Below, one piece after another: positions 1 through 9,155 of a DNA stretch of 64,000 nt; positions within the stretch are counted from its first letter, which is position 1; the number at the start of each line of letters is the position of its first letter. A model generated the notes under the pieces. That model saw only the letters and a program-made list of their open reading frames with translations, had not been told where the DNA came from and did no database searches. Source of the DNA: Psychrobacter sp. JCM 18901 (GTDB taxonomy: Bacteria; Pseudomonadota; Gammaproteobacteria; Pseudomonadales; Moraxellaceae); assembly GCF_000586435.1 (NCBI RefSeq), contig NZ_BAWH01000017.1:16307-80306 (forward strand), in the 5' to 3' direction. The position numbers were made by a program, and so were the translations under genes.

Positions 1-331
1 TGAACACTTACAAGAACAAGTCAGTAAAACCTTTTATCTGGGGCATTTTTTTCTGTCATGTCATGCACCAAGACTATTTATTAAAACCTAAGACCAATGC
101 CAAGCAATTCAAGGAAGACCTGCTGGCATTTTATGACCAACGTCATATTGAGTATCCTGCTGAGCACAATGTGGGGCATGTGTATCCTGCTAAAACTGAG
201 CTACATTATTTTTATAAAAAAAACTGGATCCAACCAATTCGCTCAACCCAGGTATTGGTCAGACAGAGAAATGGAAAAACTGGCAATCATCGCCCATCAA
301 GGAGAAGTTAAATGACGAGTTATATGGATAA
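1..331 (+). CDS. dld: D-lactate dehydrogenase (quinone), C-terminal end, frameshifted
   Basis: This is the 3' end of a respiratory FAD-dependent D-lactate dehydrogenase, a membrane-associated enzyme that oxidises D-lactate to pyruvate and reduces quinone. The rest of the gene lies upstream of the window. The translated pieces HQDYLLKP, EYPAEHNVGH and LDPTNSLNPGIG resemble the E. coli Dld C-terminus as I remember it. Two frame breaks are visible: a T run at 46-52 has seven bases where six keep the frame, and an A run at 216-223 has eight where six or nine are needed. Read through both, the frame ends with TAA at 329-331 and overlaps the next start codon (312) by 20 bases, which suggests coupled translation. 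Confidence 0.8.
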
Positions 332-1719
332 GTCGCAGCAGCCGATTTTAGGGAATAATACGGTCGATCCAGAAACGCCAAAAGCAGGTCAGTGGCGAGC
401 AGCAATGTGGAAGTTTTTGTTGTTTTCAGCATTGGGTATTGCGTTATTTATCATACCGTTTGAGTGGGATGGTAAAGTCACGATTTTATTAGGTGTATTG
501 ACCGATACGCTACAATCTGCCTTAGGTGGTTTGGTGACCTATATCACGATGGCGCTCGTGACGATATCCTTTTTTTGGTGCGCTAGCCGTCAAAGCGTTA
601 AAGCCCAATTTGCATGAAGATTCACTGGTAAAAAAGCTTTTTGATGTTGAGTGGTTTTGGCTTGCTATCCGGTTTTTAGGTATGGCATTTGTCTGGATGA
701 TTTTTCTACAAGTTGGCCCTGAGTTTATTATCAATCGGAATACGGGCGGTGTCATTTTTGAAGATTTGATTCCTGTTTTGATTCCGTTGTTCTTCTTTGC
801 CATTTTATCGCTACCATTTTTGACTGATTTCGGCTTGATGGAGTTTTTGGGTACCTTAGCCAGTAAAGTATTTATCAAGCTTTTTAAACTGCCTGGTCGT
901 TCTGCTGTCGATGCAATGTCTTCTTGGTTTGGCGCAGCGTCTATCGGCCTGCTAGTCACTATGCAAGAGTATGACAAAAGCTTCTACAGCCAGCGTGAAG
1001 CCGCCATTATCGCGACCACATTTTCCGTCACTTCTATCGCCTTTACCTATGTGGTTGCCAAAACCATCGGCGTAGACAATAACTTCGTTTTCTTTTATCT
1101 AACCATTGCGCTAACTGGTTTCATCGCTGCGATTATCATGCCGCGTATACCACCATTGTCACTTAAGCCTGATACGTATCATTCTGGCAAAAGCATGCTA
1201 GATGAAGGCATTCCTGCAGAATATACAACGTACCAGTGGGCGGTCAATCGTGCCGTCACTCGCGCGCATTCTATGCCTAGCTTAGGTAAAGTGTTCAAAC
1301 GCAGCGTACACAATCTGTTTGATATCTATTTGGGACTAATTCCAGTAACCTTCGCTATCGGTACGATTGGCCTTGGTTTAGCAGAGTACACGCCTGTCTT
1401 TAATTGGATTGCGACACCGCTTGTACCAGTACTTGAATGGTTGCAGATTCCAGAAGCGGCAAAAGCTGCACCTGCCATGATTATGGGCTTTGCAGATATG
1501 TACTTGCCAGCATTGGTTGGCAAAAGCATTGAAAGTGAGATGACACGATTCATCGTTGGAGCTGCCTCAATCACTCAGATTATCTATATGTCTGAAGTCG
1601 GTGCGCTGATTTTGAAATCAAATATTAAGCTAAATGTATTAGAGCTATTTTTAATCTTTATCCTTCGTACGCTTATTAGTTTGGTAGTCATCACATCAGT
1701 GGCGCATCTACTGTATTAG
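312..1719 (+). CDS. YjiH-family inner-membrane protein (nucleoside-recognition/Gate domain), frameshifted
   Basis: This is a polytopic membrane protein of about 470 residues resembling the YjiH family, which carries nucleoside-recognition (Gate) domains; the substrate is unknown to me. The start ATG at 312 has a good ribosome binding site (AAGGAG at 299-304). The frame breaks at a T run at 570-576, seven bases where six join the N-terminal part to the downstream frame (…VTISFFGALAVKALKP…). The C-terminal part from about 610 to 1719 is uninterrupted and rich in hydrophobic segments. A GTP/ATP motif is absent. It sits directly behind dld and may be cotranscribed with it, so a role linked to lactate or another metabolite is possible but only inferred. 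Confidence 0.7.
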
Positions 1720-1765
1720 TGGCGTGTCTAGTATTCACAAGGCATCTAGCCTGAAAGTAATATGC

Positions 1766-1805
1766 AAATGGTCGGTTTTTCTGTAGTCAGTTAAACCGAC
1801 CATTT
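1766..1805. terminator. Hairpin after the dld-yjiH unit
   Basis: A perfect 13-bp inverted repeat (aaatggtcggttt at 1766-1778, aaaccgaccattt at 1793-1805) with a 14-base loop lies 46 bases after the yjiH stop. There is no long T tract on either side beyond the arm itself, so intrinsic termination is plausible but not certain. Confidence 0.55.
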
Positions 1806-1874
1806 AGCCAGTTACATTACGGACGTTACGCACATAAAGACAATTTGATCAAAAATATAAGGCGATTGACCATT

Positions 1875-3413
1875 ATGGAAATGCTGAACTCTACAGATTT
1901 AACCAGAGAAACTGCCATACAAACGGCTCAAAACGAAGTTGTATTAAATGCCGCTTATATCAATGGTGACTGGGTTACGATTGAAGCGCTCGTGACCGAT
2001 TCTGGTGATGCAAGCTTTGATAATACAAATAACCATGCGTTGTATGATCCAAATTCAGGCGAGGTGATTGCAACGACGCGCTTATGTACCAGCGCCCATG
2101 TAGAGCAGGCAGTCGAAGCGGCTGATGAAGCCTTTGCTAGCTGGTCACAGACTAGTGTAAGTGAGCGTGCCCGCTATCTAAATGCAATTGCGGAGTCTAT
2201 GGAGCAGCAATTCGATAAGTTGGTTGGACTGTCTGTATTAAACAACGGCAAACCAATTGAAGAGGCGAAGATAGACGTAGGGGACGCCATTGCCTGCTAT
2301 CGCTACTATGCCAATCTCATCACAGAGCAGGCAACATGGTCTAAGGTATCAACGCTTGAATCGGGTATTCGTTTGTTAAAGACATACTCGCCAGTGGGTG
2401 TTTGTGCGCTGATTACCCCTTGGAATTTTCCAATGGTGACGACTTCTTGGAAGCTGGCACCTGCGCTAGCGGCAGGTTGTACCGTGCTATTGAAACCGTC
2501 TGAATTGACATTATTACCAGAGCTTATGCTAGGTAATATCCTATCGGAAATTGGCTTGCCAAAAGGGGTGGTTAATATCTTACCAGGTGCTGCCGAAGTG
2601 GGCACTGCTATGACCAGTCATCCACTGATTGACAAAGTATCGTTTACTGGTAGTAATATAGTCGGTGAAAAGGTGATGGCTCAAGCAGCAAAAGGCATCA
2701 AAGACATTAGCCTAGAGTTGGGTGGTAAGTCTGCCATCGTGGTCTGCGCAGATGCTGATATTGACTACGCTTGCGATTTAATCATTGGCGGTATATTTAC
2801 CAATGCAGGTCAGATATGCTCGGCCACGTCGCGTTTGGTTGTCCATCAAGACATCGCTGAACAGCTTTTTGAGACGTTAAAAGTAAAAACGGAAAGTTTG
2901 CAAATAGGTGATGGTTTCGCGACAGAGACGCAAATGGGTCCATTGGTGAGCGAGCAGCAGCTGAATCAAGTTAAGAAGTTCTTTGATATTGCCGCTGACG
3001 AACATCTTGCTTGTTTGACTGGTGGCGAGATAGTTACTGGTTCAGGATATTTTGCAACCCCAACGATTTATACAGACGTACCAACGACCAGCCAATTATG
3101 GATGGAGGAAGTGTTTGGGCCTGTATTAGTCAGTACAACCTTTATCGACAATGCAGAGGCTATTCGCCTAGCTAATGATAGCAAGTTTGCTCTAGCAGCT
3201 ACCATCGTGAGCGCCGATGAGACTGCTGCGCTTGAGATGTCGCTACAAATAAAAGCCGGGCATATCTGGGTTAACGAGCAACAAATCGTACTGCCAGAAG
3301 CAGGATGGGGCGGATTTAAGCAAAGCGGTATCGGCCGTGAGTTGGGCGGTGATGGTTTGTCCGCTTATCAGAAGAGCAAACACGTATTACTGACCGATCA
3401 ATTGGATTTTTAA
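1875..3413 (+). CDS. NAD(P)-dependent aldehyde dehydrogenase, betaine-aldehyde-dehydrogenase-like
   Basis: This is an intact aldehyde dehydrogenase superfamily member of 512 residues that oxidises an aldehyde to the acid. From the chosen ATG at 1875 the general-base glutamate lies in LELGGKS (Glu281) and the nucleophile in GQICSATSR (Cys315); the motif ITPWNFP of the cofactor site is also present. GQICSATSR resembles betaine aldehyde dehydrogenases, so BetB-like activity is possible, but no choline genes are adjacent. A longer start (TTG at 1845) is open in frame; the ATG at 1875 is preferred because AAGG lies about 12 bases upstream. It is followed by a TetR-family gene on the same strand, a possible regulator. 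Confidence 0.85.
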   Translation: MEMLNSTDLTRETAIQTAQNEVVLNAAYINGDWVTIEALVTDSGDASFDNTNNHALYDPNSGEVIATTRLCTSAHVEQAVEAADEAFASWSQTSVSERARYLNAIAESMEQQFDKLVGLSVLNNGKPIEEAKIDVGDAIACYRYYANLITEQATWSKVSTLESGIRLLKTYSPVGVCALITPWNFPMVTTSWKLAPALAAGCTVLLKPSELTLLPELMLGNILSEIGLPKGVVNILPGAAEVGTAMTSHPLIDKVSFTGSNIVGEKVMAQAAKGIKDISLELGGKSAIVVCADADIDYACDLIIGGIFTNAGQICSATSRLVVHQDIAEQLFETLKVKTESLQIGDGFATETQMGPLVSEQQLNQVKKFFDIAADEHLACLTGGEIVTGSGYFATPTIYTDVPTTSQLWMEEVFGPVLVSTTFIDNAEAIRLANDSKFALAATIVSADETAALEMSLQIKAGHIWVNEQQIVLPEAGWGGFKQSGIGRELGGDGLSAYQKSKHVLLTDQLDF

Positions 3414-3448
3414 CTAGATTATCACTAGCCACTGTAGAGACCATTTAC

Positions 3449-3498
3449 TAGCTATCAGCATGACTGTTGAATTATTGTAGAGTGATTGCTGATAGCTA
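3449..3498. repeat. Perfect 12-bp inverted repeat with 26-base loop
   Basis: TAGCTATCAGCA at 3449-3460 is matched by TGCTGATAGCTA at 3487-3498, just after the aldehyde dehydrogenase gene. It can form a hairpin and may end that transcript, but no T tract follows. Confidence 0.5.
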
Positions 3499-3576
3499 AG
3501 TCGCGCCCTAGCATTACGTTTGTTTACCAGACCGTTTCTTATATTAACTTTACTGTCGCACCCATTCAGGATAAAA

Positions 3577-3592
3577 TTGAGCAATCATTCAA
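3577..3592. promoter_or_regulatory. TTGA-N8-TCAA palindromic operator upstream of tetR
   Basis: ttgagcaatcattcaa matches the palindrome family seen at 12089, 12156, 19880, 19948, 19971, 20229 and 24354. It lies 57 bases before the tetR start and is a candidate autoregulatory site. Confidence 0.5.
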
Positions 3593-3599
3593 GTTTTAT

Positions 3600-3635
3600 A
3601 GCCGTGCCCATTTTTATATGAAGTCACGGCTTTTT
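3600..3635 (+). terminator. Terminator-like hairpin in the tetR leader
   Basis: agccgtg (3600-3606) pairs with cacggct (3625-3631) and is followed by a T run to 3635. It lies between the palindromic operator and the tetR start codon, so it either ends upstream transcription or attenuates the tetR mRNA. Confidence 0.5.
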
Positions 3636-3649
3636 AAATGAGGCACATT

Positions 3650-4260
3650 ATGTCACGCACCGCACTTTATAATCGTCAGGATGCCTTGGAGCGCGCGCTA
3701 CAGCTTTTTTGGCAAAAGGCTTTCATGCCACATCTCTAAAAGATATCGAGCAAGCGCTCGATATGCGCCCAGGCAGTATCTATGCCGCTTTCGGTAACAA
3801 AGACGGCTTGTTTCAAGAGGCCCTAGAATACTATGCACGTCTAGGATTGACTGAACTTGAGCGAGTATTGAGCCATCATAAAACGCCTTTATTGGGCCTT
3901 GCGGCTTACATACGTCAGCTTGGCGGGATTCGTGATAAAGCGTTGCCGAGCCGTGCTTGTATGTTGGTCAAAAGCTTACTAGAGCTTGGTGCGCGTGAAC
4001 AAACAGCGTTAACCAAGGTGGAAATGCTGCTGGCAGGTATGGAGACACGCTTTATAGAATGCTTTAAAGAAGCGCAGAATGTAGGTGAAATGGATAGTCA
4101 GCTGGATGCGGTTCGACTTGGCCGTCGCCTACAAGCAGAAGTCATGGGTCTGCGTGCCTTTGCACAGCGTGACATAGAGAGCTCGACGGTACATGCCCTT
4201 GCTGAAGATATGGCCTTATCTATAGAAGCACTGCGACTCGATGATTCAGTAAATGCTTAG
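3650..4260 (+). CDS. TetR/AcrR-family transcriptional regulator, frameshifted
   Basis: This is a one-domain TetR repressor of about 203 residues. The N-terminal helix-turn-helix reads …ALQLFWQKGFHATSLKDIEQ and GSIYAAFGNKDGLFQEAL once one missing A is restored at the A run 3714-3717 (four A present, five needed); without that base the frame from ATG 3650 stops early. The helix-turn-helix closely resembles the second TetR at 22523, so the two may bind similar DNA. The palindrome TTGA-N8-TCAA sits upstream. Effector and targets are unknown; the neighbouring aldehyde dehydrogenase and the phosphatidyltransferase are possible targets. The start ATG at 3650 is chosen because it gives the full DNA-binding domain. 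Confidence 0.75.
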
Positions 4261-4303
4261 AGGTTCATTGCTAGGTTTCAATATGACGTATATCTTTAGA
4301 CGC

Positions 4304-4931
4304 TTACTTGGTAGATTCGAGCTGCTTGAGAGTATGATATCCACCATGTATACGAGTAAAAATAGTAATAGCGCAGGCAGTAGCAAAGATACCAGCAAGT
4401 AGCACAAAATGCTGCGGCCAAATGCAAAGAGCAATAAAAAGAGCAATAGTCTCGGTGCCCTCGGTGAGACCATTAAGATAATAAAAGCTCTTATATTTAA
4501 ACTGAGGCTTATCTAATTGAAATTTTTCTGCAGAAATCGCAAAAGCCAAAAAGCTCGAACCTGTCCCAATAAACGCCGCTAACAACAAGGCACCTGCAAT
4601 AGCATTTTGCGCAGGGTTGGCCAAAATAAACCCGAGTGGCACAGCGGCATAAAACAAAAAAATCGAGGGTGATATCTAAGTAGCCGCCTGCGCTTGAGCT
4701 TTGCTTTGCGTAGCGTGCCATTGCGCCATCCAGTCCATCAAAGATACGATTCAATATAATTACTGCTAGCGCGCCATACCATAGCTCAAATGCGAGGAGT
4801 GGTAGTGCCAACATACCAACCAAGAATCCAGCTACCGTAAGCTGATCAGCCGTAATACCGAGCTTATGCAATGTCGCTACTATTGGGGTTAGCAGCGGCT
4901 TGATGACGGGCGTAATAAACTTGTCTAACAT
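4304..4931 (-). CDS. CDP-alcohol phosphatidyltransferase family protein, frameshifted
   Basis: This integral membrane enzyme of about 208 residues belongs to the family that transfers a phosphatidyl group from CDP-diacylglycerol to an alcohol. The diagnostic motif is present: DGLDGAMARYA followed by GGYLDITLD, giving the D-x2-D-G-x2-A-R-x8-9-G-x3-D-x3-D pattern. The frame breaks right after it at an A run (plus strand 4656-4662, seven bases; six restore LDFLFYAAVPLGF). The rest is hydrophobic with several membrane segments. The alcohol acceptor cannot be told from the motif. It converges with the TetR gene upstream on the plus strand. Confidence 0.75.
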
Positions 4932-5019
4932 GAGAGCTGCCTTTTATATTTTGCTTATTTTGGTACTTTGATTGGGTATTTAGCGTTGATATTTGACTCT
5001 GATATCCAAAGCTATTGTC

Positions 5020-5196
5020 CTAGGGACGTGTCATCATTTAGATTGTGGAGCTTAAAATGAGAAAAATTGCAGTCAAACAAGGAAGAATTCGCCGTAAATA
5101 TGGATATATTGACAAGATTTCTGACGATGTTTTACAAAATTTAGCCATTTTAAGGCCACTAAATGTATCAATGTGCTAATTGATGATACGGCCTAG
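5020..5196 (+). mobile_element. MITE-like element, copy 1 (177 bp, imperfect terminal inverted repeats)
   Basis: This stretch is about 90% identical by eye to the reverse complement of 17314-17489. The ends are imperfect inverted repeats: ctagggacgtgtcatcattt at the left, and ctaggccgtatcatcaatta when the right end is read on the minus strand. The interior holds no transposase, only a short open frame starting at 5057 that contains a stop in copy 2. The right end overlaps the last codons of the ABC ATPase gene. I do not recognise the parent insertion sequence. Confidence 0.7.
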
Positions 5197-5817
5197 ATAA
5201 ATAACTTTGCCATTGGCTGCTTCAGCGTCACTTTGGTCGTGCGTGACCATAATAGCAGGCAACTTATGAGTACGAATCTGATCGAATACCAATTGCCGCG
5301 TATCCATTCTCAATTGAGTATCAAGTTTGCTAAACGGCTCATCAAGTAGTATCGCTTTGGGCTCATTCAGTAGCGTACGTAGTAGGGCGACACGTGCTTG
5401 TTGACCACCTGATAGGTTATCAGGATGACGATCTCCCATCCCTTCTAAGCCCACTTGCGCTAAAGACTGCGCTATTTTTTCAACTCGCTGTCTCTTATTT
5501 CCTTTTGGCATAGCAAAAGCAATGTTGCCCGCGACTGATAGGTGTGAAAACAGCAGTGCATCTTGATACAGCACACCAATACGGCGCAAATGTGCTGGCA
5601 GGTGAGTCACGTTTTCATCGTTCAACCAGACAGTACCAGACGCGGTAAAATCGCTAGCCAAAGTGCCTGTTAGCCAGTTTAGTAGGCTGGACTTACCACT
5701 ACCAGAAGGCCCCATCACGGTTAGAATGTCACCACCAGCGATGTCTTCGTTGATACTCAATAACTGCTCGTTTTGACGAAACAGTTGTAAGTCTTTTATC
5801 TGTAAAGATGATGGCAT
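5176..5817 (-). CDS. ynjD: ABC transporter ATP-binding protein, YnjD-like
   Basis: This intact 213-residue ATPase energises the import system encoded by the two upstream genes. It has Walker A GPSGSGKSS (residues 36-44), the signature LSGGQQARVALLRTL and Walker B AILLDEPFSKLD. Length and gene order match E. coli YnjBCD, a binding-protein-dependent importer of unsettled substrate that resembles thiamine and iron transporters. The last residues and the stop codon (…GRIIN stop) are encoded by the terminal repeat of the element at 5020-5196, so the insertion appears to have replaced the native C-terminus. Start ATG at 5817. Confidence 0.85.
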   Translation of the reverse strand: MPSSLQIKDLQLFRQNEQLLSINEDIAGGDILTVMGPSGSGKSSLLNWLTGTLASDFTASGTVWLNDENVTHLPAHLRRIGVLYQDALLFSHLSVAGNIAFAMPKGNKRQRVEKIAQSLAQVGLEGMGDRHPDNLSGGQQARVALLRTLLNEPKAILLDEPFSKLDTQLRMDTRQLVFDQIRTHKLPAIMVTHDQSDAEAANGKVIYLGRIIN

Positions 5818-5895
5818 CAGGAACCCTTTGTTTGCGTTTTTTACGACTGATTATTTTAATGTTTGATAACGTGTGCTTTTTTTATGATCAGCCTG

Positions 5896-7663
5896 CTATC
5901 GAGTACCACTTCTAAAAAAAGTATTTGGGTAGCATCCAAGCCAATATAAAACCGATGAGCGGTAGCGCCATTTGCATGATGGCATAGACGGCACTGGTAC
6001 GCCTACTGGCACCATTTGCCAGTGTCACCGCTTCTGTCGTGATAGTGGCAATACGTCCGCCACCCGTCAATAGAGTTGGCAAGTACTGACCAAAGCTGAT
6101 TGCTAGACCGAGTGCTATAGCAATCAAAATAGGGGCAAATAACTGCGGTAGCTTTATCTGAAAAAACACTTTCATTGGTGCAGCACCAAGGCTGGCGGCC
6201 ACATGAGCAAAACGAGGATCTAGGCGTCGATAGCTACTGGCCAGTGATAAAAACACGTACGGTAGCACGAATAAAAGATGCGCAAATGCCACATTAAAAA
6301 AATTCTGATTGATGATTGGCCAACTGCTGCAACCATACCAAGCCAAACAAGAAAGCAATACTTGGCACCAAGAGCGGTAAGTAAATAATAAAACTGGTGA
6401 AGTGTGACAATGGCTTAGCACTCAGTTGCTCAGCTTCCAAGCATAACAAAGTCAGAAAAACAGCAAAGGCGGTACTGACGGCACCAATGCTAAGCGTATT
6501 GACCAATGGTGTGCTCATTTGGGTAAAGGCACTTTGAAAATGTAATAGTACGAACTGCTCTGGTAGCATCACCGGAAATCGCCAAAATCCTGCAAATGCC
6601 CATAGTACAAGCCCAGCGAGCGACAATATCATAAAACCAATCACGCCTACGGTAAGAATAGCGGTGATTTTTTGCCAGATAGCGTCTGCATAATGACGCT
6701 TGCCATTGATTGACGAAACACTAAACATGGCTTTGATAGCTTTTTCGCCGCCCAGCCAAAAGCCGACTAACCCTGCTGTCAGTACAAGTTGTAATAATGC
6801 CCCTGCTGATGCTTTGATACGTAGGGTAAGATCGACATCGTTGAACCATTGTATGATAGAGACAGCAAGTGTTGGCGGTGTGTTAGGGCCCAATATCAAT
6901 GGTATCTCGACACTCGCACTGGAATAGGCCAACACGGCCAAAATCGGTAAACGTAGAAAAGGATATAGCAGAGGCAAGACCGCCTTAAAAAAAGCAGTAA
7001 TCGGGTAGTAACCCAAATTGAGCGCAACGGTATACTGTTGACGCAGTTTTTTGCCAAGCTCAGGCTGAGCCAGCGCGCCCAAAGCCATTAATAGCAAAAA
7101 CGGCAGCTCCTTTAATGTTAAACCCAAGATGATACTGATACCGTATGGATCATGTGGAAACATACCATCGGGTGCCATCTCCCAACCAGTTAGCCACGGG
7201 GAGATGAGCCGTGCAAACATACCTGATGGCGCAATCAAAAACCCAACGGCAATGGCTGCAGCTGCATGAGGAATGACCAAGATAGGACTTAATAAATGCT
7301 CAATACGCTGCAACCAAACACTGTTAAAAAAACGCGGCTAATATCATCAGGCAATCACAAAAGCAAGTAGGGTGCTGATAAGTCCTGTAGCGAGACTTAA
7401 CGCAGCCATCTGCGTGATGCCAGGTGTTTGCCACAGGTCTATAAACCCTTGCAGATTCAAGGTCGTTTTTTTTCTAGGGCAGGAAGCAGCTTAGGGCAGG
7501 CAACAGTACACAGATGAGGCCACAGAGTACGGGTAATATTAATATGAGAATTAAGAGTTTGGGACTAAAAGACACGATACGCGTAAACAGATCTTTTTTC
7601 TCAAGCGTAATAGGTCTAGGGCTATCACCTTTTTTTCGTTATTTTATCAAAACCTTGGCTCAT
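5896..7663 (-). CDS. ynjC: ABC transporter permease, YnjC-like (fused double permease), multiple frameshifts
   Basis: This is the membrane component of the YnjBCD-type importer, with two permease halves in one chain as in E. coli YnjC. The gene starts at ATG 7663, overlapping the ynjB stop (ATGA). It carries several lesions: A/T runs with seven bases where six fit at 7630-7636, 7326-7332 and 6296-6302; an eight-base run at 7466-7473 with another shift nearby (7474-7500); and one base missing at about 7350 (GCC CTG expected). Between the lesions long hydrophobic segments are open, including SPILVIPHAAAAIAVGFLIA and KLPQLFAPILIAIALG. The C-terminus also ends at a seven-T run; with six the stop falls at 5896, otherwise at 5912. 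Confidence 0.7.
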
Positions 7664-8959
7664 GGACTCACCCCATAACGTGCTTGCCAGCCTTGCTGGA
7701 TGGCCTCTACCCAACTTGGATGCGGCTCGCTTACCGTGCGTTTGACACTGTCAAAGGGCAGGGCGCTTGGATGGGGCTGCTTGGTTTTGAATAATGCTTG
7801 TTGTGCAGGGCTAAGTGTAGATTGAACCAGTACGCTTTTGTCACCCCATACCGAAGGGGTTTGTTTTTTTTGCTTGGGCTTCTGGACTCATCAAAAAGTT
7901 GGCTACTAATTGTGCCGCCTGAGGATGGCTAGCGTTATAAGGGATAGCGACAAAATGAGTATTGCTTAAGCTGCCGTCACTCATGGCATAGCTGCGAATG
8001 CTCTGGGGTAAGTCATAACGCTGTACGGCTGCAGGAACTTCTGGTGCTGAAAAGGTAAAGGCCAGACTCAGCTCAGTATCATCGACCAAGCGCCGCATCT
8101 GCGCACCTGTCTGCACGAACTGCTCGCCATTACGCCATAAGGTTGGATGAAAGCCATCCAAAAACGCCCATAGCGGATCTAATACGAGCGCGGTGTTTTC
8201 TTCAGTGGCAGGCAAGTTGAGCTGTGCGCTAATGTTTTTACCCGTTTGAGCGTCTTGTCGTTCATGCAGCATAACTAAGACGTATTTTAAGAAACTCATA
8301 CCCAAAAAATCAGGCGGCTTAGGATAGCTAAAACGGCCAGGGTTTTGTGCTGTCCAAGTGGTCAGTTCAGTTAGCGTTGTTGGCGGTTTACTGGTCGACA
8401 GGCTGTCGTAATAAAACGTCAGAGAGGCTTGTCCCCATGGTGCTTCCATACCGTTGGTCGGCACACCAAAGTCAAAGTTTACGGTTAGATTATTCTCTGG
8501 GTCAGTCAACGCAAAATTGGGCAGTTTGTTTGCCCATTGTTTAAGTAGCAATGAGTTCTCACTCATGGTGGCAAAGTTAGCACCATTAATCCAGACCAAA
8601 TCAACACTGCCTTGGTTGTCATTATGAGCAGATTTTTCTGCGAGTACCCGACTGACTGCTTCACTGGTGTCGCTCAATTTAACATGGACTAAGTTGATAT
8701 TATATTTATCATCAACTTGATCGGCGACCCATTGTAGGTAGGCGTTAATCTGTGGGTCACCGCCCCACGCGTAGAAGTAAACGTCTTGATTGCTGCCTTT
8801 GGCTTCTATCTGCTGCCAAGGTGACAAATCTTGGTTAATATTGGCAGTAGTTGGCGATGCTGTGCTTGCTGATATACCAATACAAATGCTCATCACCATA
8901 GCGTAGGTGCTATATCGCGTAAGACGTTTGAGCATCGGTAAAGTGGTAATAACGCGCAT
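7660..8959 (-). CDS. ynjB: ABC transporter substrate-binding protein, YnjB-like, frameshifted
   Basis: This is the periplasmic binding protein of the importer, about 433 residues, with an N-terminal signal-type segment (LKRLTRYSTYAMVMSICIGI). The mature part resembles YnjB-type extracellular solute-binding proteins (VYFYAWGGDPQINAYLQW, DLVWINGANFATM). The frame breaks at 7864-7871, where eight A (coding strand) stand in place of seven; the restored frame continues AKKQTPSVWGDKSVLVQS and ends at 7660, overlapping the permease start. Gene order ynjB-ynjC-ynjD is conserved with E. coli. The ligand is not identifiable from sequence. MLKRL, eight codons downstream, is an alternative start. Confidence 0.8.
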
Positions 8960-9155
8960 TCAAGTTTCCGTTATGATTTAAATGTTAGTAAAGCTGGTAA
9001 AGATTTCATAGTCTGCCATGTCAAACCAAATAGATATCACAAAATCTAAACCAGCTTTATTAGAGTCTTTTAGAACTTTGCTGCTAATTGCATCATTTAA
9101 TGACGTTGATCAGCAAACTGTCCTTAATTAACTGATATTAACTAACTATCATTAA

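Noticed and set aside
522..977. Minus-strand open frame of 151 codons opposite yjiH
   Set aside because: It lies across the repaired YjiH frame and contains no recognisable motif.
5057..5179. Short open frame inside the first MITE-like element as a real gene
   Set aside because: The second copy has a stop in the same frame, so it is not conserved as protein.
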